Source of the DNA: JAUZPB01 sp037140715
Lineage (GTDB): Bacteria; Bacteroidota; Ignavibacteria; Ignavibacteriales; SURF-24
Direction: 5' to 3'
NCBI GenBank assembly: GCA_037140715.1
Contig: JBAXDX010000006.1
Span: forward strand, 1-55,080
DNA length: 55,080 bases
The number at the start of each line of letters is the position of its first letter. Position 1 is the first letter of the stretch. Of this stretch, positions 17,132 through 26,301 are shown in pieces. Below the pieces are notes generated by a model. It did not search any database. It was given only the letters and a program-made list of their open reading frames with translations, and had not been told where the DNA came from. The position numbers were made by a program, and so were the translations under genes.

Positions 17132-18910
17132 CTACTGTTTATACTCCCGGACTGGGATTTCAGTAACTACTAATCCAAGCTCCAGGATGCGCTTCAGTAC
17201 CACTTTTTTGCTCGTGCAGAAATACTCGGCAATAAACTTTAGGTGAACTTTCTTATTGAATCGTTTTTCCAGTTCTTTATCCATTTCAGGTGTCCACTCT
17301 TTTATTTCATACGCAGGCTTCTTCTTCGGGATATCCTTTCTGGTGTTAAAACTGTATTTGTTAAATGCTGGTTTAGAAGAACTGTTTGAGATAAGTGTAT
17401 GTCTGCCAGAGTTAAGAATTAGTTCTTTTGAATATTTATCGGTTAGTTCTTCAGGCAGTCTCAGGCGACTTCCTGTTCGGGTAACTGCAACGTATAGTAA
17501 ATTTACCTCTTCGGCAAGAGCCGGCTTATCAATATAATCAAGACCGTCTTTTTTTATAAGCTTTAATATGGAATCTTCATTGATAAAGTCTTTTTCAAGA
17601 GTAATTTCATCATATTCCAAACCCTTACAGCGGTGAACAGTAGAGAATATGACATCGGCGCTCTTGCGGTCGTTATTCTCAACATGTTTTTCTTTAAGCG
17701 TTTTTAGCAAATCAGGTATTTCATTCCCATATTCCTCAACTATATCTATCATCATTGATATTTCAGTTTCTTCCGACTGTTCGGCATATTCCTTAAGCTC
17801 GTCAAGGCTCTTCATTCCCTTCATAAGATCATCGCGAATAAGATGGAAATTCTCATTTCGCAAGTTGAGAACGTCATACAGGGAAGCGCCTTCACCGGCG
17901 TAGGTGTAAGAATTCAGGTTGCCCTCAAAGTAAATCTTCCTGATGCTTCTGTCGCTGGTTATCATATCGATAGCCTTAATAAGCAGTCTGAGATTAGTTC
18001 TTGCGATAACCGCCTTTGATTTAATTTCCTGTCTTTTTGAAACTCCCGTAATCACATTCTCTTTGTAATCTGTAAAATGTTCCTTCCATTTCAGGATACT
18101 GTTGGCGAGTCTGGCAATATCGGCATCAAGGCGGAAGCTTGTATTGAGCGGATACTCATCAAAGTCATGTACATTCTCCAGTGAATTAATGGCATAGCGC
18201 CAGGAATATATCTGCTGATGAGTATCTCCAACGATTATCTTTTTCGTGTTCTGCTTTAAGAATACATCCAGCATAGCAGGGGAAGCATCCTGACCTTCAT
18301 CGAATAAAATATAATCATAGCGGAGTTTAGGTTCTTTAAGCTGGAACAGTTTAAGATAGAAATCATGTGAAATATCAATTTCTGCCCTCAGCATCATAGC
18401 AAGCAGAACACGTGTGCCGTGTTCAATCTCATTGTAGTAGCTGTTGACGAATGCCTTAGCCACGGGGTCCCCGATAAGTGAGCGGTAATCGAGAGACTGC
18501 ACCCTGGCTACCTTTGAATTACAGTAGAAAGAGGCAAACTTTTTTATATGATTAGCCAGGACGTAAGGAGCATGTTTGTCCCGTGAGTTTAGGTTAATCG
18601 AAAGTATATCTTTTATCTGGTTGGTCTTATAGCCCTGGGAAAGCTTATACTGACTGTGTTTTACAATATTATCAAATGCCAGGGAATGAGCTGTTTCAAT
18701 CCGGACGTTTGATAAGCCAAGCGCTGTAAATTTATCGCGTGCTGATTTCCTGACAGAAGAGTTAAATGCGATGTAAAGCAATTTCTTATCAGCGTTGCGC
18801 GATTTGGCGTATTCTATCAGCGTAGTAGTCTTCCCCGAACCTGCTACGGCGTTTACTTTTATATCTTTGTCTGTTTCTATTATATCAGACTGTTCATCTG
18901 TAAGCTTCAT
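17132..18910 (-). CDS. UvrD/Rep-type superfamily 1 DNA helicase
   Basis: 592 residues. Motifs run in order: Q-motif TDEQSDII, Walker A AVAGSGKTTTLIEYA (residues 21-35), Walker B ILFDEGQDASPAML, motif III VGDTHQQIYSWR, motif V-like STVHRCKGLEYDEI and motif VI LLYVAVTRT. This is a compact helicase of the Fbh1/UvrD-like type, lacking the long UvrD C-terminal region. The last 55 residues (EWTPEMDKELEKRF, EYFCTSKKVVLKRILELG) look like a small helix-turn-helix/SANT-type module, perhaps for DNA or partner binding. ATP-driven DNA unwinding in repair or recombination is expected. It is monocistronic and convergent with DUF4404. Confidence 0.88.
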   Translation of the reverse strand: MKLTDEQSDIIETDKDIKVNAVAGSGKTTTLIEYAKSRNADKKLLYIAFNSSVRKSARDKFTALGLSNVRIETAHSLAFDNIVKHSQYKLSQGYKTNQIKDILSINLNSRDKHAPYVLANHIKKFASFYCNSKVARVQSLDYRSLIGDPVAKAFVNSYYNEIEHGTRVLLAMMLRAEIDISHDFYLKLFQLKEPKLRYDYILFDEGQDASPAMLDVFLKQNTKKIIVGDTHQQIYSWRYAINSLENVHDFDEYPLNTSFRLDADIARLANSILKWKEHFTDYKENVITGVSKRQEIKSKAVIARTNLRLLIKAIDMITSDRSIRKIYFEGNLNSYTYAGEGASLYDVLNLRNENFHLIRDDLMKGMKSLDELKEYAEQSEETEISMMIDIVEEYGNEIPDLLKTLKEKHVENNDRKSADVIFSTVHRCKGLEYDEITLEKDFINEDSILKLIKKDGLDYIDKPALAEEVNLLYVAVTRTGSRLRLPEELTDKYSKELILNSGRHTLISNSSSKPAFNKYSFNTRKDIPKKKPAYEIKEWTPEMDKELEKRFNKKVHLKFIAEYFCTSKKVVLKRILELGLVVTEIPVREYKQ

Positions 18911-19045
18911 TTATTTTTTGTCAGTCTCAGTTAGCGGGTTTTTATTATCAGTATTTTAATCAGAGCAAAGGCCAATAAAAAAGGAAATGGAATAGTATAA
19001 TCCGGTATCATCTAAAATATAAAATAATTCGTGAAGTAATTCCTT

Positions 19046-19408
19046 CTATTTATAAAAAATCATTTTAATCGATACAATAAGAAGAATAACTCCAAATATC
19101 TTTTTAATTACAGCCTCAGACAAGTTAATAGCGATATTAGCGCCCATCAGAGCACCAAAGATAAAGCCGGCGCAGATTAGTCCTGCTACCTTGATATCTA
19201 TATAGCCCTGCTTGTAATAAGTAAGAGCTGCAAGAAATCCAACCGGTGGAATCAGAACAGCGAGGCTTGTTCCCTGTGCCTGGTGCTGTGTCATGCCGAA
19301 GAAAAACACAAGTGCGGGGACTATAATTATTCCTCCGCCAACACCAATTAGTCCGCTTAAAACTCCGGCGGCAAGTCCGAGTATAATGTAGAGTATAATA
19401 TCATTCAT
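19046..19408 (-). CDS. Half-size TauE/SafE-family membrane permease
   Basis: 120 residues, four predicted transmembrane helices. The N-terminal signature GLAAGVLSGLIGVGGGIIIVPAL is that of TauE/SafE (DUF81) sulfite/anion exporters. FGMTQHQAQGTSLAVLIPP is the family's second conserved stretch. Full-length members have about 250 residues with two such halves, so this is a single half, probably working as a dimer. It is not obviously truncated: the coding region ends in a complete last helix and a normal stop. Transport of a sulfur or carboxylate anion is inferred from family only. It is about 140 bp downstream of the helicase start on the same strand. Confidence 0.82.
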   Translation of the reverse strand: MNDIILYIILGLAAGVLSGLIGVGGGIIIVPALVFFFGMTQHQAQGTSLAVLIPPVGFLAALTYYKQGYIDIKVAGLICAGFIFGALMGANIAINLSEAVIKKIFGVILLIVSIKMIFYK

Positions 19409-19804
19409 CTTAAAACTTATTAGGTAGATTTATATTTTTGACCACAAAATAATACTATACAGTAATGGAAGCAATAAGAAGTAATTTTATTCGTCATTAA
19501 TTCCGCGACTAACTGACAGCCGGATGATGAAGTTTAAGTTCAGTATTATAATTCACCCGGATGTCAGATATAGCCGGTATAGTTCAAAGACAGAGTCAAT
19601 TATTAATCAGGTTAACAGATTCTCTGGTAAAATACTAATACCAGACAAAAAATATAATAAATTTTTAATAATTCATTATTTTCCTTAACTTTGCACGACT
19701 AAATAAAATAAAGAAGACTATTAAGCCGGATGATTAAAGGCAAAAATAAATTTCAGATTTATTTTATTATGGTATAAGCTTTATAATTAACGAGATTTAC
19801 TAAT
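19409..19804. other. 396-bp divergent intergenic region
   Basis: It separates the TauE-like gene from the start of the exopolysaccharide cluster. taactttgc at 19686-19694 matches the Bacteroidota -7 box (TAnnTTTG) and could be the promoter of the glycosyltransferase operon. The -33 element is not clear. No open frame or stable hairpin was seen. Confidence 0.4.
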
Positions 19805-20962
19805 TTGCTTCTGATAATCTTATTTTTCATTTCTGTATTGCTGATAATACACTCGTATATATTATATCCATACATTATCAGGTTCATAGCTGCTTCAAAG
19901 AAAAACAGCAATAATGATAGCGACTATCAGCCTTATATCTCAATATTATGTTCCGCTTATAATGAAGAGAAGGTAATCGCTGAAAGAGTGGAAAATATAC
20001 TTAATCAGAATTATGACCTGAATAAAATTGAGTTTATTCTGGGTTCGGACTGCTCAGGCGATCGTACAAATGAGATCATTCTCCTCCTTGAAAAAAAATA
20101 TCCATGGCTTAAAGCTAAAATATATACCGAGCGGGGTGGGAAAGCCGCGGTGATAAATAAACTGGTAAAAGAAGCCAGGTATGATATTCTTGTTTTTACA
20201 GATGCCAATACAGAATTTGATAAGGATGCTTTAAGGCTTTTGGTAAAGGGATTTAATAATCCTGCAGTAGGCGGGATATCAGGGAGACTGATATTGAACG
20301 AGCCGGTATCAAATAAAAAGGAAAGCGTTGAAGAGAAAAAGTATTGGGATTACGAGATCAGCATCAAGCAGGCCGAAGGGAGACTTGGAATACTTATCGG
20401 CGCTAATGGCGGCATCTTTGCTGTAAGGAAAGAACTTTTTCGCGAAATCCCTATCGCAAAGGCGGTTACTGATGATTTCTTTATCTCGCTTTGTATCCTG
20501 TCAGGCAATTATAAATTCCTTTACTGCTATGATGCTTTTGCCATTGAAGAAATTGGCGCAAGCGTTGAACTGGAGATGAAAAGAAAAATAAGGTTTGCGG
20601 CTACGAACTTTCAGACTGTGCTATTTTTCAGGGATTTGCTTTTTAACAGGAACCTGCTTGTTTCATTCGCATTCTGGTCGCATAAGATAATCAGATGGAT
20701 TGTACCATTCCTTTTCATAATTGTAATCATATTAAATTTACTGTTATTAACTTCCCATGAAGTTTTTAAATATCTGTTTATATTGCAGGTCTGTTTTTAT
20801 TTAAGCGCATTTATCGGCTATATATTTTCATTGTTTAAAATCAGGATTACGGTCTTTTCAGTACCCTATTTTTTTGTGCTTTCAAACTGCGCACTCTTTA
20901 TTGGATATTTCAGGTTCCTGATGGGCAGGCATTCAGTAATCTGGCAATCTACGCCAAGGTAA
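19805..20962 (+). CDS. Membrane-bound GT2 glycosyltransferase
   Basis: 385 residues with a TTG start. One N-terminal transmembrane helix (1-25), a GT2 domain (about 44-285) and three C-terminal helices (about 295-375). Motifs: PYISILCSAYNEEKVI, VFTDANTEFDKDALR (DXD-like), AVTDDFFISLCIL and the cellulose-synthase-like region around IEEIGASVELEMKRKIRFA (in place of QxxRW). This is the processive/CESA-like or EpsO-like type found at the head of exopolysaccharide clusters. The next gene, a polyprenyl glycosylphosphotransferase, starts 3 bp after the stop. Predicted to elongate a polyprenyl-linked glycan at the inner membrane; the sugar is not predictable. Confidence 0.85.
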   Translation: MLLIILFFISVLLIIHSYILYPYIIRFIAASKKNSNNDSDYQPYISILCSAYNEEKVIAERVENILNQNYDLNKIEFILGSDCSGDRTNEIILLLEKKYPWLKAKIYTERGGKAAVINKLVKEARYDILVFTDANTEFDKDALRLLVKGFNNPAVGGISGRLILNEPVSNKKESVEEKKYWDYEISIKQAEGRLGILIGANGGIFAVRKELFREIPIAKAVTDDFFISLCILSGNYKFLYCYDAFAIEEIGASVELEMKRKIRFAATNFQTVLFFRDLLFNRNLLVSFAFWSHKIIRWIVPFLFIIVIILNLLLLTSHEVFKYLFILQVCFYLSAFIGYIFSLFKIRITVFSVPYFFVLSNCALFIGYFRFLMGRHSVIWQSTPR

Positions 20963-20965
20963 TAA

Positions 20966-22369
20966 TTGGATAAGAAAATTGAAAAAGTATTAATCCTGAC
21001 TGTTGATTTCCTGACTATCAACTTTGCATGGTTTATTTATTTCGTCTTCAGGGTCGAATCGAGATGGTTTGATGTATTCTCACATCCCGAATTCTGGATA
21101 CCGATGGCAATGATATATTTGTACTGGTTTATTGTTTTCCTTTTTGTGGGAATGTACCGTACATGGTTCGCTTCTTCCAGATTTGATGAAATATCAACTC
21201 TATTTAAATCATCTTTTGTTGCAATCTTTATTATATTTTTTGTAATACTCTTTGATGATTATATTCACAAAGAATCTTATGCAAACAGATTTTTAATATT
21301 TTTGTACTGGTTTATTTTTATTACAGTTGTCAGTATTGGTCGTTTGCTGGTAAGAAGTATCCAGCGGAATCTGATTATCAAGGGTTTTGGCAGAAAGAAT
21401 ACTCTGATTGTAGGTTTTAATTCAAAGGCACATCTAATATGCGATGAAATTATTCTTCACCGTGCGCTTGGGCTGGATATCATAGGTTTTGTTGCCATTG
21501 ATAAAGATAACATTGGGAAAGAGTATAACGGGTTAAAAGTGCTTGATTATTATGAAAGAATTCAGGATGTAATTGACCGGACACAGGCAAAGGAAGTTAT
21601 TTTATCTTCCGATAAAAGGGATGAAGACCTGTTAATTAAAATAATCACAGAATGTGATTCCAAAAATGTAGGGCTTAAGATTGTTCCTGATTTATATGAG
21701 ATTATAAGCGGACAGGCACGCACTTCGCAGATATATGGATTTCCGCTGATTGATATAATGCCACAGCTGATGCCCGAATGGGAAAGCAAGATGAAACGGC
21801 TGACGGATATCTTTATTTCTTTAATTCTTTTAGTAATTACTTCCCCGGTAACAGTGATAATTTCTATCTTAATTAAGCTGGATAGCCATGGACCGATACT
21901 CTACAAGCAGAAGCGTTCGGGACTTAACGGAAAAGAATTTAATATGGTGAAATTCCGTTCAATGCGAAGCGATGCCGAAAAATTATCCGGTCCAATCTGG
22001 TCGCAGAAGAATGATCCAAGAATTACTAAAATTGGAAAGTTTATCAGAAAAGTAAGGATAGATGAAATCCCTCAGATGATAAATGTCCTGAAAGGGGAGA
22101 TGAGTCTTGTAGGACCAAGACCGGAGAGACCATTTTTTGTTGAGAAACTGGCTGAGGAAATTCCGCTCTATAAAAAGAGACTGAAAGTTCGGCCGGGCGT
22201 TACGGGCTGGGCGCAGGTAAAACATAAGTACGATGAAAGTATAGAAGATGTAAAGACCAAGTTGCGCTATGATCTGTTTTATATTGAAAATATGTCGTTA
22301 AGGATGGATTTTAAAATATTATTCAGGACGATATTTGTAGTCCTTTTTGGTAAAGGGCATTTTGAATAA
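20966..22369 (+). CDS. Exopolysaccharide polyprenyl glycosylphosphotransferase (WbaP/WcaJ-like)
   Basis: 467 residues, TTG start. Four N-terminal transmembrane helices (10-125) are followed by a nucleotide-binding-like middle domain (RKNTLIVGFNSKAHLICDEI, about 140-260) and a fifth hydrophobic helix. The C-terminal bacterial sugar transferase domain has KRLTDIFISLILLVITSP, YKQKRSGLNGKEFNMVKFRS, RKVRIDEIPQMINVL, SLVGPRPERP and RPGVTGWAQV, all catalytic motifs intact. It transfers a sugar-1-phosphate from a nucleotide sugar to undecaprenyl phosphate, the first committed step of repeat-unit assembly. Length and order match the family. It lies 3 bp after a GT2 gene and 35 bp before a sugar aminotransferase. 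Confidence 0.93.
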   Translation: MDKKIEKVLILTVDFLTINFAWFIYFVFRVESRWFDVFSHPEFWIPMAMIYLYWFIVFLFVGMYRTWFASSRFDEISTLFKSSFVAIFIIFFVILFDDYIHKESYANRFLIFLYWFIFITVVSIGRLLVRSIQRNLIIKGFGRKNTLIVGFNSKAHLICDEIILHRALGLDIIGFVAIDKDNIGKEYNGLKVLDYYERIQDVIDRTQAKEVILSSDKRDEDLLIKIITECDSKNVGLKIVPDLYEIISGQARTSQIYGFPLIDIMPQLMPEWESKMKRLTDIFISLILLVITSPVTVIISILIKLDSHGPILYKQKRSGLNGKEFNMVKFRSMRSDAEKLSGPIWSQKNDPRITKIGKFIRKVRIDEIPQMINVLKGEMSLVGPRPERPFFVEKLAEEIPLYKKRLKVRPGVTGWAQVKHKYDESIEDVKTKLRYDLFYIENMSLRMDFKILFRTIFVVLFGKGHFE

Positions 22370-22404
22370 AATTTGTTATATACGAGAATAAAACCGGAGA
22401 TTAT

Positions 22405-23508
22405 GTGAAAATTGCAATGGTTGATCTTAAAAGGCAGTATGCCACAATTAAAAATGAAATTGATTCAGCCGTTCATGATGTAATTGAATCGACTCAGTTT
22501 ATTTTAGGGAAGCATGTCGGGGAGTTTGAATGCGGATGTGCCGGATACCTGAACGCAAAGTATGCTCTAGGCTGTGCAAGCGGTACGGATGCTCTGCAAA
22601 TAATTATGATGGCAATGGGCATAAAACCAGGCGATGAAGTTATTACTACACCCTTTACATTTATTGCGACTGCCGAGACTATAGCTATACTTGGCGCTGT
22701 TCCGGTTTATGTCGATATTGATGAAAAAACTTATAATATTGATCCAAAGAAAATTGAAGCTGCTATAACGTCAAAGACAAAAGCTGTTATTCCTGTGCAT
22801 TTATATGGACAGGCAACCGATTTAGACCCGATAATAGAAATCGCTAAGAAGTATAATTTATCTGTTATCGAAGATGCCGCGCAGGCTTTTGGAACTGAGT
22901 ATAAAGGAAAGAAAGTCGGAGCACTTGCTGATGCCGGCGCAACAAGCTTTTTCCCGAGCAAGAATCTTGGGGCTTATGGCGATGCCGGAATGGTATTTAC
23001 AAATGACGAAAAGCTTTATGAAAAAATGAAAATGGTAGCCGCTCATGGTTCACGCGAAAGATATATTCATGAGATACCCGGCATTAATTCCAGACTCGAT
23101 ACTTTACAGGCTGCTATATTAAATGTTAAATTAAAATATATTGAACAGTGGAATAAAAGCAGGGAACATAACGCAAAGCTTTATTGCGAAAGGCTGAGTT
23201 CCGGAAATGTAATTGTTCCTTTTGTGGCAGAGTTTTCAAATCATATTTATCATCAGTTCTCAATCAGGGTTCAGGATAGAAAAGGCCTGCAGGAATTTTT
23301 AGCTTCAAGGGAAATACCTGTGGCTGTACATTATCCTGTCCCATTACATCATCAGCCGGCATTTAAGCATTTAAGCGAAGGGCTTAAGCTTCCGGTTGTT
23401 GAAAAGATCACTCAGGAAATTATATCGCTTCCGATGTACCCTGAGTTATCGGTCGAGGAAATAGATTACATAACTTCAAACATTTTAGAATTTGTCGGGA
23501 ATAAATAA
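22405..23508 (+). CDS. DegT/DnrJ/EryC1/StrS-family sugar aminotransferase
   Basis: 367 residues, GTG start. PLP-dependent aminotransferase making an amino sugar at the nucleotide-sugar level. Visible motifs: FILGKHVGEFECGCAGYL, CASGTDALQIIMMAMGI, PGDEVITTPFTFIATAE, VIEDAAQAFGTEYKGKKVG with the PLP-contacting Asp, and the Schiff-base Lys in TSFFPSKNLGAYGDAG. Length is normal for the family (about 365-380). It follows the sugar transferase and precedes a dolichol-phosphate mannose synthase-like gene by 3 bp. The clustering suggests that the exopolysaccharide contains an amino or N-acylamino deoxysugar; the exact sugar cannot be deduced. Confidence 0.92.
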   Translation: MKIAMVDLKRQYATIKNEIDSAVHDVIESTQFILGKHVGEFECGCAGYLNAKYALGCASGTDALQIIMMAMGIKPGDEVITTPFTFIATAETIAILGAVPVYVDIDEKTYNIDPKKIEAAITSKTKAVIPVHLYGQATDLDPIIEIAKKYNLSVIEDAAQAFGTEYKGKKVGALADAGATSFFPSKNLGAYGDAGMVFTNDEKLYEKMKMVAAHGSRERYIHEIPGINSRLDTLQAAILNVKLKYIEQWNKSREHNAKLYCERLSSGNVIVPFVAEFSNHIYHQFSIRVQDRKGLQEFLASREIPVAVHYPVPLHHQPAFKHLSEGLKLPVVEKITQEIISLPMYPELSVEEIDYITSNILEFVGNK

Positions 23509-23511
23509 CTT

Positions 23512-24234
23512 ATGAATGGAAAGGCGATTATCATAATTCCTACTTACAATGAACTGGATAATCTTCAGATATTGATACCTGATCTGAAGAACAGATATCC
23601 TGAAACGGATATTCTTATTGTCGATGATAACTCACCTGACGGTACGGCTCAATATGTTAAGAATCTTCAAAAGAATGATAGTTCAATCAATATAATCGAG
23701 CGTCCAAGGAAAATGGGACTGGGAACGGCATACGTAGCCGGCTTTAAATATATGCTTCAGAACGGATACGAATATGCTGTACAAATGGATGCCGATTATT
23801 CTCATGACCCGAAGGATATCGGAAGTTTCTTTCATGAGATAAAAAACAATGATCTTGTGATAGGAAGCCGCTACAAAAATGGCGTTAATGTTATTAACTG
23901 GCCAATGCGGAGATTATTGCTGAGTTACTTTGCCAACGGATATACTCGGGTCGTTACAGGACTTCCGGTAAATGATGCAACCGGCGGTTATAAGTGTTTC
24001 CGCAGGAAAGTCCTTGAAGCAATTAACCTTGAAAATATCAGGTCGAACGGTTACTCGTTTCAGATCGAAATGAATTTCAAGGCATGGAAAGGCGGTTTCA
24101 GAATTAAGGAGATACCTATTATTTTTACAGACCGTGTCAAGGGAACATCTAAAATGTCAAAGAAGATTGTAAGGGAAGCTGTCTTTATGGTCTGGAAGCT
24201 AAGATTTAAAAGCATATTTGGAGTTCTTAATTAA
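23512..24234 (+). CDS. Polyprenol-phosphate glycosyltransferase (dolichol-phosphate mannose synthase-like)
   Basis: 240 residues, soluble GT2 of the DPM1 type. AIIIIPTYNELDNLQ, TDILIVDDNSPDGTA, the metal-binding QMDADYSHDP and DATGGYKCFRR are all present, as is the C-terminal SKMSKKIVREA. It transfers mannose or glucose from GDP- or UDP-sugar to a polyprenyl phosphate, giving a lipid-linked donor for periplasmic transferases. Lack of C-terminal transmembrane helices places it with the short DPM1 subgroup. It follows the aminotransferase by 3 bp; downstream, 30 bp separate it from the fusion protein gene. Confidence 0.9.
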   Translation: MNGKAIIIIPTYNELDNLQILIPDLKNRYPETDILIVDDNSPDGTAQYVKNLQKNDSSINIIERPRKMGLGTAYVAGFKYMLQNGYEYAVQMDADYSHDPKDIGSFFHEIKNNDLVIGSRYKNGVNVINWPMRRLLLSYFANGYTRVVTGLPVNDATGGYKCFRRKVLEAINLENIRSNGYSFQIEMNFKAWKGGFRIKEIPIIFTDRVKGTSKMSKKIVREAVFMVWKLRFKSIFGVLN

Positions 24235-24264
24235 TATTTTTTAGCTACAGGGTAATTCATTAAA

Positions 24265-26301
24265 ATGCCGGCGGCTATGCTGAAACAGAAATTCCTCAAA
24301 AAAAAAGTGAACACTATAGACCTTTCAATTATCATAGTAAACTTTAATGTCAAAGAGTTTCTTCAAAATCTTCTGAATTCCATTCAAAGAAGTTCGTCTG
24401 AAATTACGAAGGAAATAATAGTTATTGACAACGCTTCGGACGATGGAAGCGTTGAAATTCTTAGAGAAAAATTCCCTGAGGTAAAGCTTATAGCCAATAA
24501 AGTCAATATTGGTTTTGGCAAAGCCAATAATATGGGACTCGAAATAGCTAAGGGAAAGTATATTCTTCTTATTAATCCGGATACGATTGTTCAGGAAGAT
24601 ACTTTCGATAAGATAATAAGCTTTATGGACAGCCGTCCGGAAGCGGGTCTTGTGGGATGTAAAGTCTTAAATTCTGACGGCACGCTTCAGTTGGCATGCA
24701 GAAGAAGTTTCCCGGGCCCATGGGTGTCGTTTACTAAAGTAACCGGTCTTGGCAAAATGTTTCCGAAGAGTAAACTTTTTGCAAGGTATAATTTAACTTA
24801 TCTTGATGAAAATGAAACCTGTGAAGTCGATGCTATCTCAGGCTGCTTTATGATGCTTCGAAAGGATACCTATGATAAAACAGGCGGGTTCGACAGCCGG
24901 TTTTTTATGTATGGCGAAGACCTCGACCTTTGTTATCGTGTGCAGAAGTCAGGAGCAAAAGTTTATTATCTCCATACTACTCAGATTATCCACTACAAGG
25001 GGGAATCAACAAAGCGTAGTAACATGGATGAAACAAAGGTTTTCTATGACGCAATGCATCTGTTTGTTAAAAAATATTTCTCTTCTTCTTTTCTTGTTAT
25101 AATATTGCGGTTTGCTATCGCTTTAAGAAAAACTGTGGCTTTTGTCAATTTATATAAACTGATGTTCATTGCGATAATATTTGATTTTCTCTTTTTTGAT
25201 TTCTCGCTTTTTCTGTCGGATCAGTATTATACTTCGGTACGCTGGCATGGAATACCAAAAGAATCGTTTCTGGTCGTTTATACTATTCCCGCGATAATAC
25301 AGATATTTATCGGACTGATAACAGGCAGTTACCGTAAAGATTCTTTTTCTGTGCTCAGGATACTGTATGCGATATTTACCGGCTTCTTTGCGCTTTCATC
25401 CGTAACTTTTTTCTTTAAGCAGTATGCTTACAGCCGTGCCGTTGTATTGCTGACTTATATTTTGCTTTTCGTAAGCTTTCCGCTCTGGCGGATGTTGTTG
25501 AAGATTTTCTTTAAGCTTGGTAGAACAGAAAATTTTAATAAATATAAAACGCTTGTTGTCGGAACTGATCAAGCTTCAATTGAACTATCGCATAAATTAA
25601 AGGCAAGATTTACAAGCATCCATAATATTGAAGGTCTGATAGGCATTAACCGTAAACACGTAGGGGAAAAGCTTGAAGGATTTGAGGTAATGGGAAGCAT
25701 CGATAATATAAAAAAAATTATCAGGGAAAAGAAAATAAACGAAGTTATTTTCTCTTCAAACGAGATAACTTATAATCGGATACTGGGTATAGTTTCGGAA
25801 TGCCAAGGGGAGAATGTAGACTTTAAGTTAGCGGGCAGGGAGATGGATTTTCTTGTCGGCAAATCATCGATAACAATGCTTGATGATATCTCTCTGCTTG
25901 AAATTGAATATAATATATCTATCCTGAAAAACAGGATAATTAAAGCGATGCTTGACTATGCGATTACAATTCCCGCTTTGATTTTAATTTATCCGTTTAT
26001 ATACTCCTGCCTGAAATTTGGCGGTAAGGAAAATGATTTTACAAAATTAATAAGCGGGCTACCAAATGTTTTTTTAAGGAAAAATAGTCTTGTGGGACCA
26101 ATGAAGCATTCAACAGACCCGAAACTATATTTGGGAAAGGAAGGTCTGACCGGTCTTTGGTTTACTGACCTCTTTGACCATAAAGATGAAAATGATATTA
26201 TAAAGCTGGATATTTTCTACGCGAAGAACCAGAATACCTGGCTTGATCTGGAAATTTTAGGAAAAACTTTTAGTAAAATGATTAACGGTATGGAGCGGTA
26301 A
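24265..26301 (+). CDS. GT2 fused to a degenerate polyprenyl glycosylphosphotransferase-like region
   Basis: 678 residues. Residues 15-285 are a WbbL-like GT2 (DLSIIIVNFNVKEFLQ, NIGFGKANNMG, LLINPDTIV, ISGCFMMLRKD, FFMYGEDLDLC), intact. Residues about 300-420 contain four transmembrane helices and 425-555 a nucleotide-binding-like domain (YKTLVVGTDQASIEL), as in WbaP-type enzymes. The last 120 residues keep only the end of the sugar transferase domain (RKNSLVGPMKH, GKEGLTGLWFTD, IIKLDIFYAKNQNTWLDLEI). The catalytic Arg/Lys-rich core (KRxxDxxxS, KFRSM) is missing. The second half is therefore probably structural or inactive. The stop abuts the accA start. Confidence 0.83.
   Translation: MPAAMLKQKFLKKKVNTIDLSIIIVNFNVKEFLQNLLNSIQRSSSEITKEIIVIDNASDDGSVEILREKFPEVKLIANKVNIGFGKANNMGLEIAKGKYILLINPDTIVQEDTFDKIISFMDSRPEAGLVGCKVLNSDGTLQLACRRSFPGPWVSFTKVTGLGKMFPKSKLFARYNLTYLDENETCEVDAISGCFMMLRKDTYDKTGGFDSRFFMYGEDLDLCYRVQKSGAKVYYLHTTQIIHYKGESTKRSNMDETKVFYDAMHLFVKKYFSSSFLVIILRFAIALRKTVAFVNLYKLMFIAIIFDFLFFDFSLFLSDQYYTSVRWHGIPKESFLVVYTIPAIIQIFIGLITGSYRKDSFSVLRILYAIFTGFFALSSVTFFFKQYAYSRAVVLLTYILLFVSFPLWRMLLKIFFKLGRTENFNKYKTLVVGTDQASIELSHKLKARFTSIHNIEGLIGINRKHVGEKLEGFEVMGSIDNIKKIIREKKINEVIFSSNEITYNRILGIVSECQGENVDFKLAGREMDFLVGKSSITMLDDISLLEIEYNISILKNRIIKAMLDYAITIPALILIYPFIYSCLKFGGKENDFTKLISGLPNVFLRKNSLVGPMKHSTDPKLYLGKEGLTGLWFTDLFDHKDENDIIKLDIFYAKNQNTWLDLEILGKTFSKMINGMER

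Noticed and set aside
17011..17166. 51-codon plus-strand frame (TTG start) overlapping the helicase 3' end
   Set aside because: It reads like protein (GGFSPGLWMVMRRNG) but overlaps the helicase stop region antisense and has no family; could be a gene remnant, not claimed.
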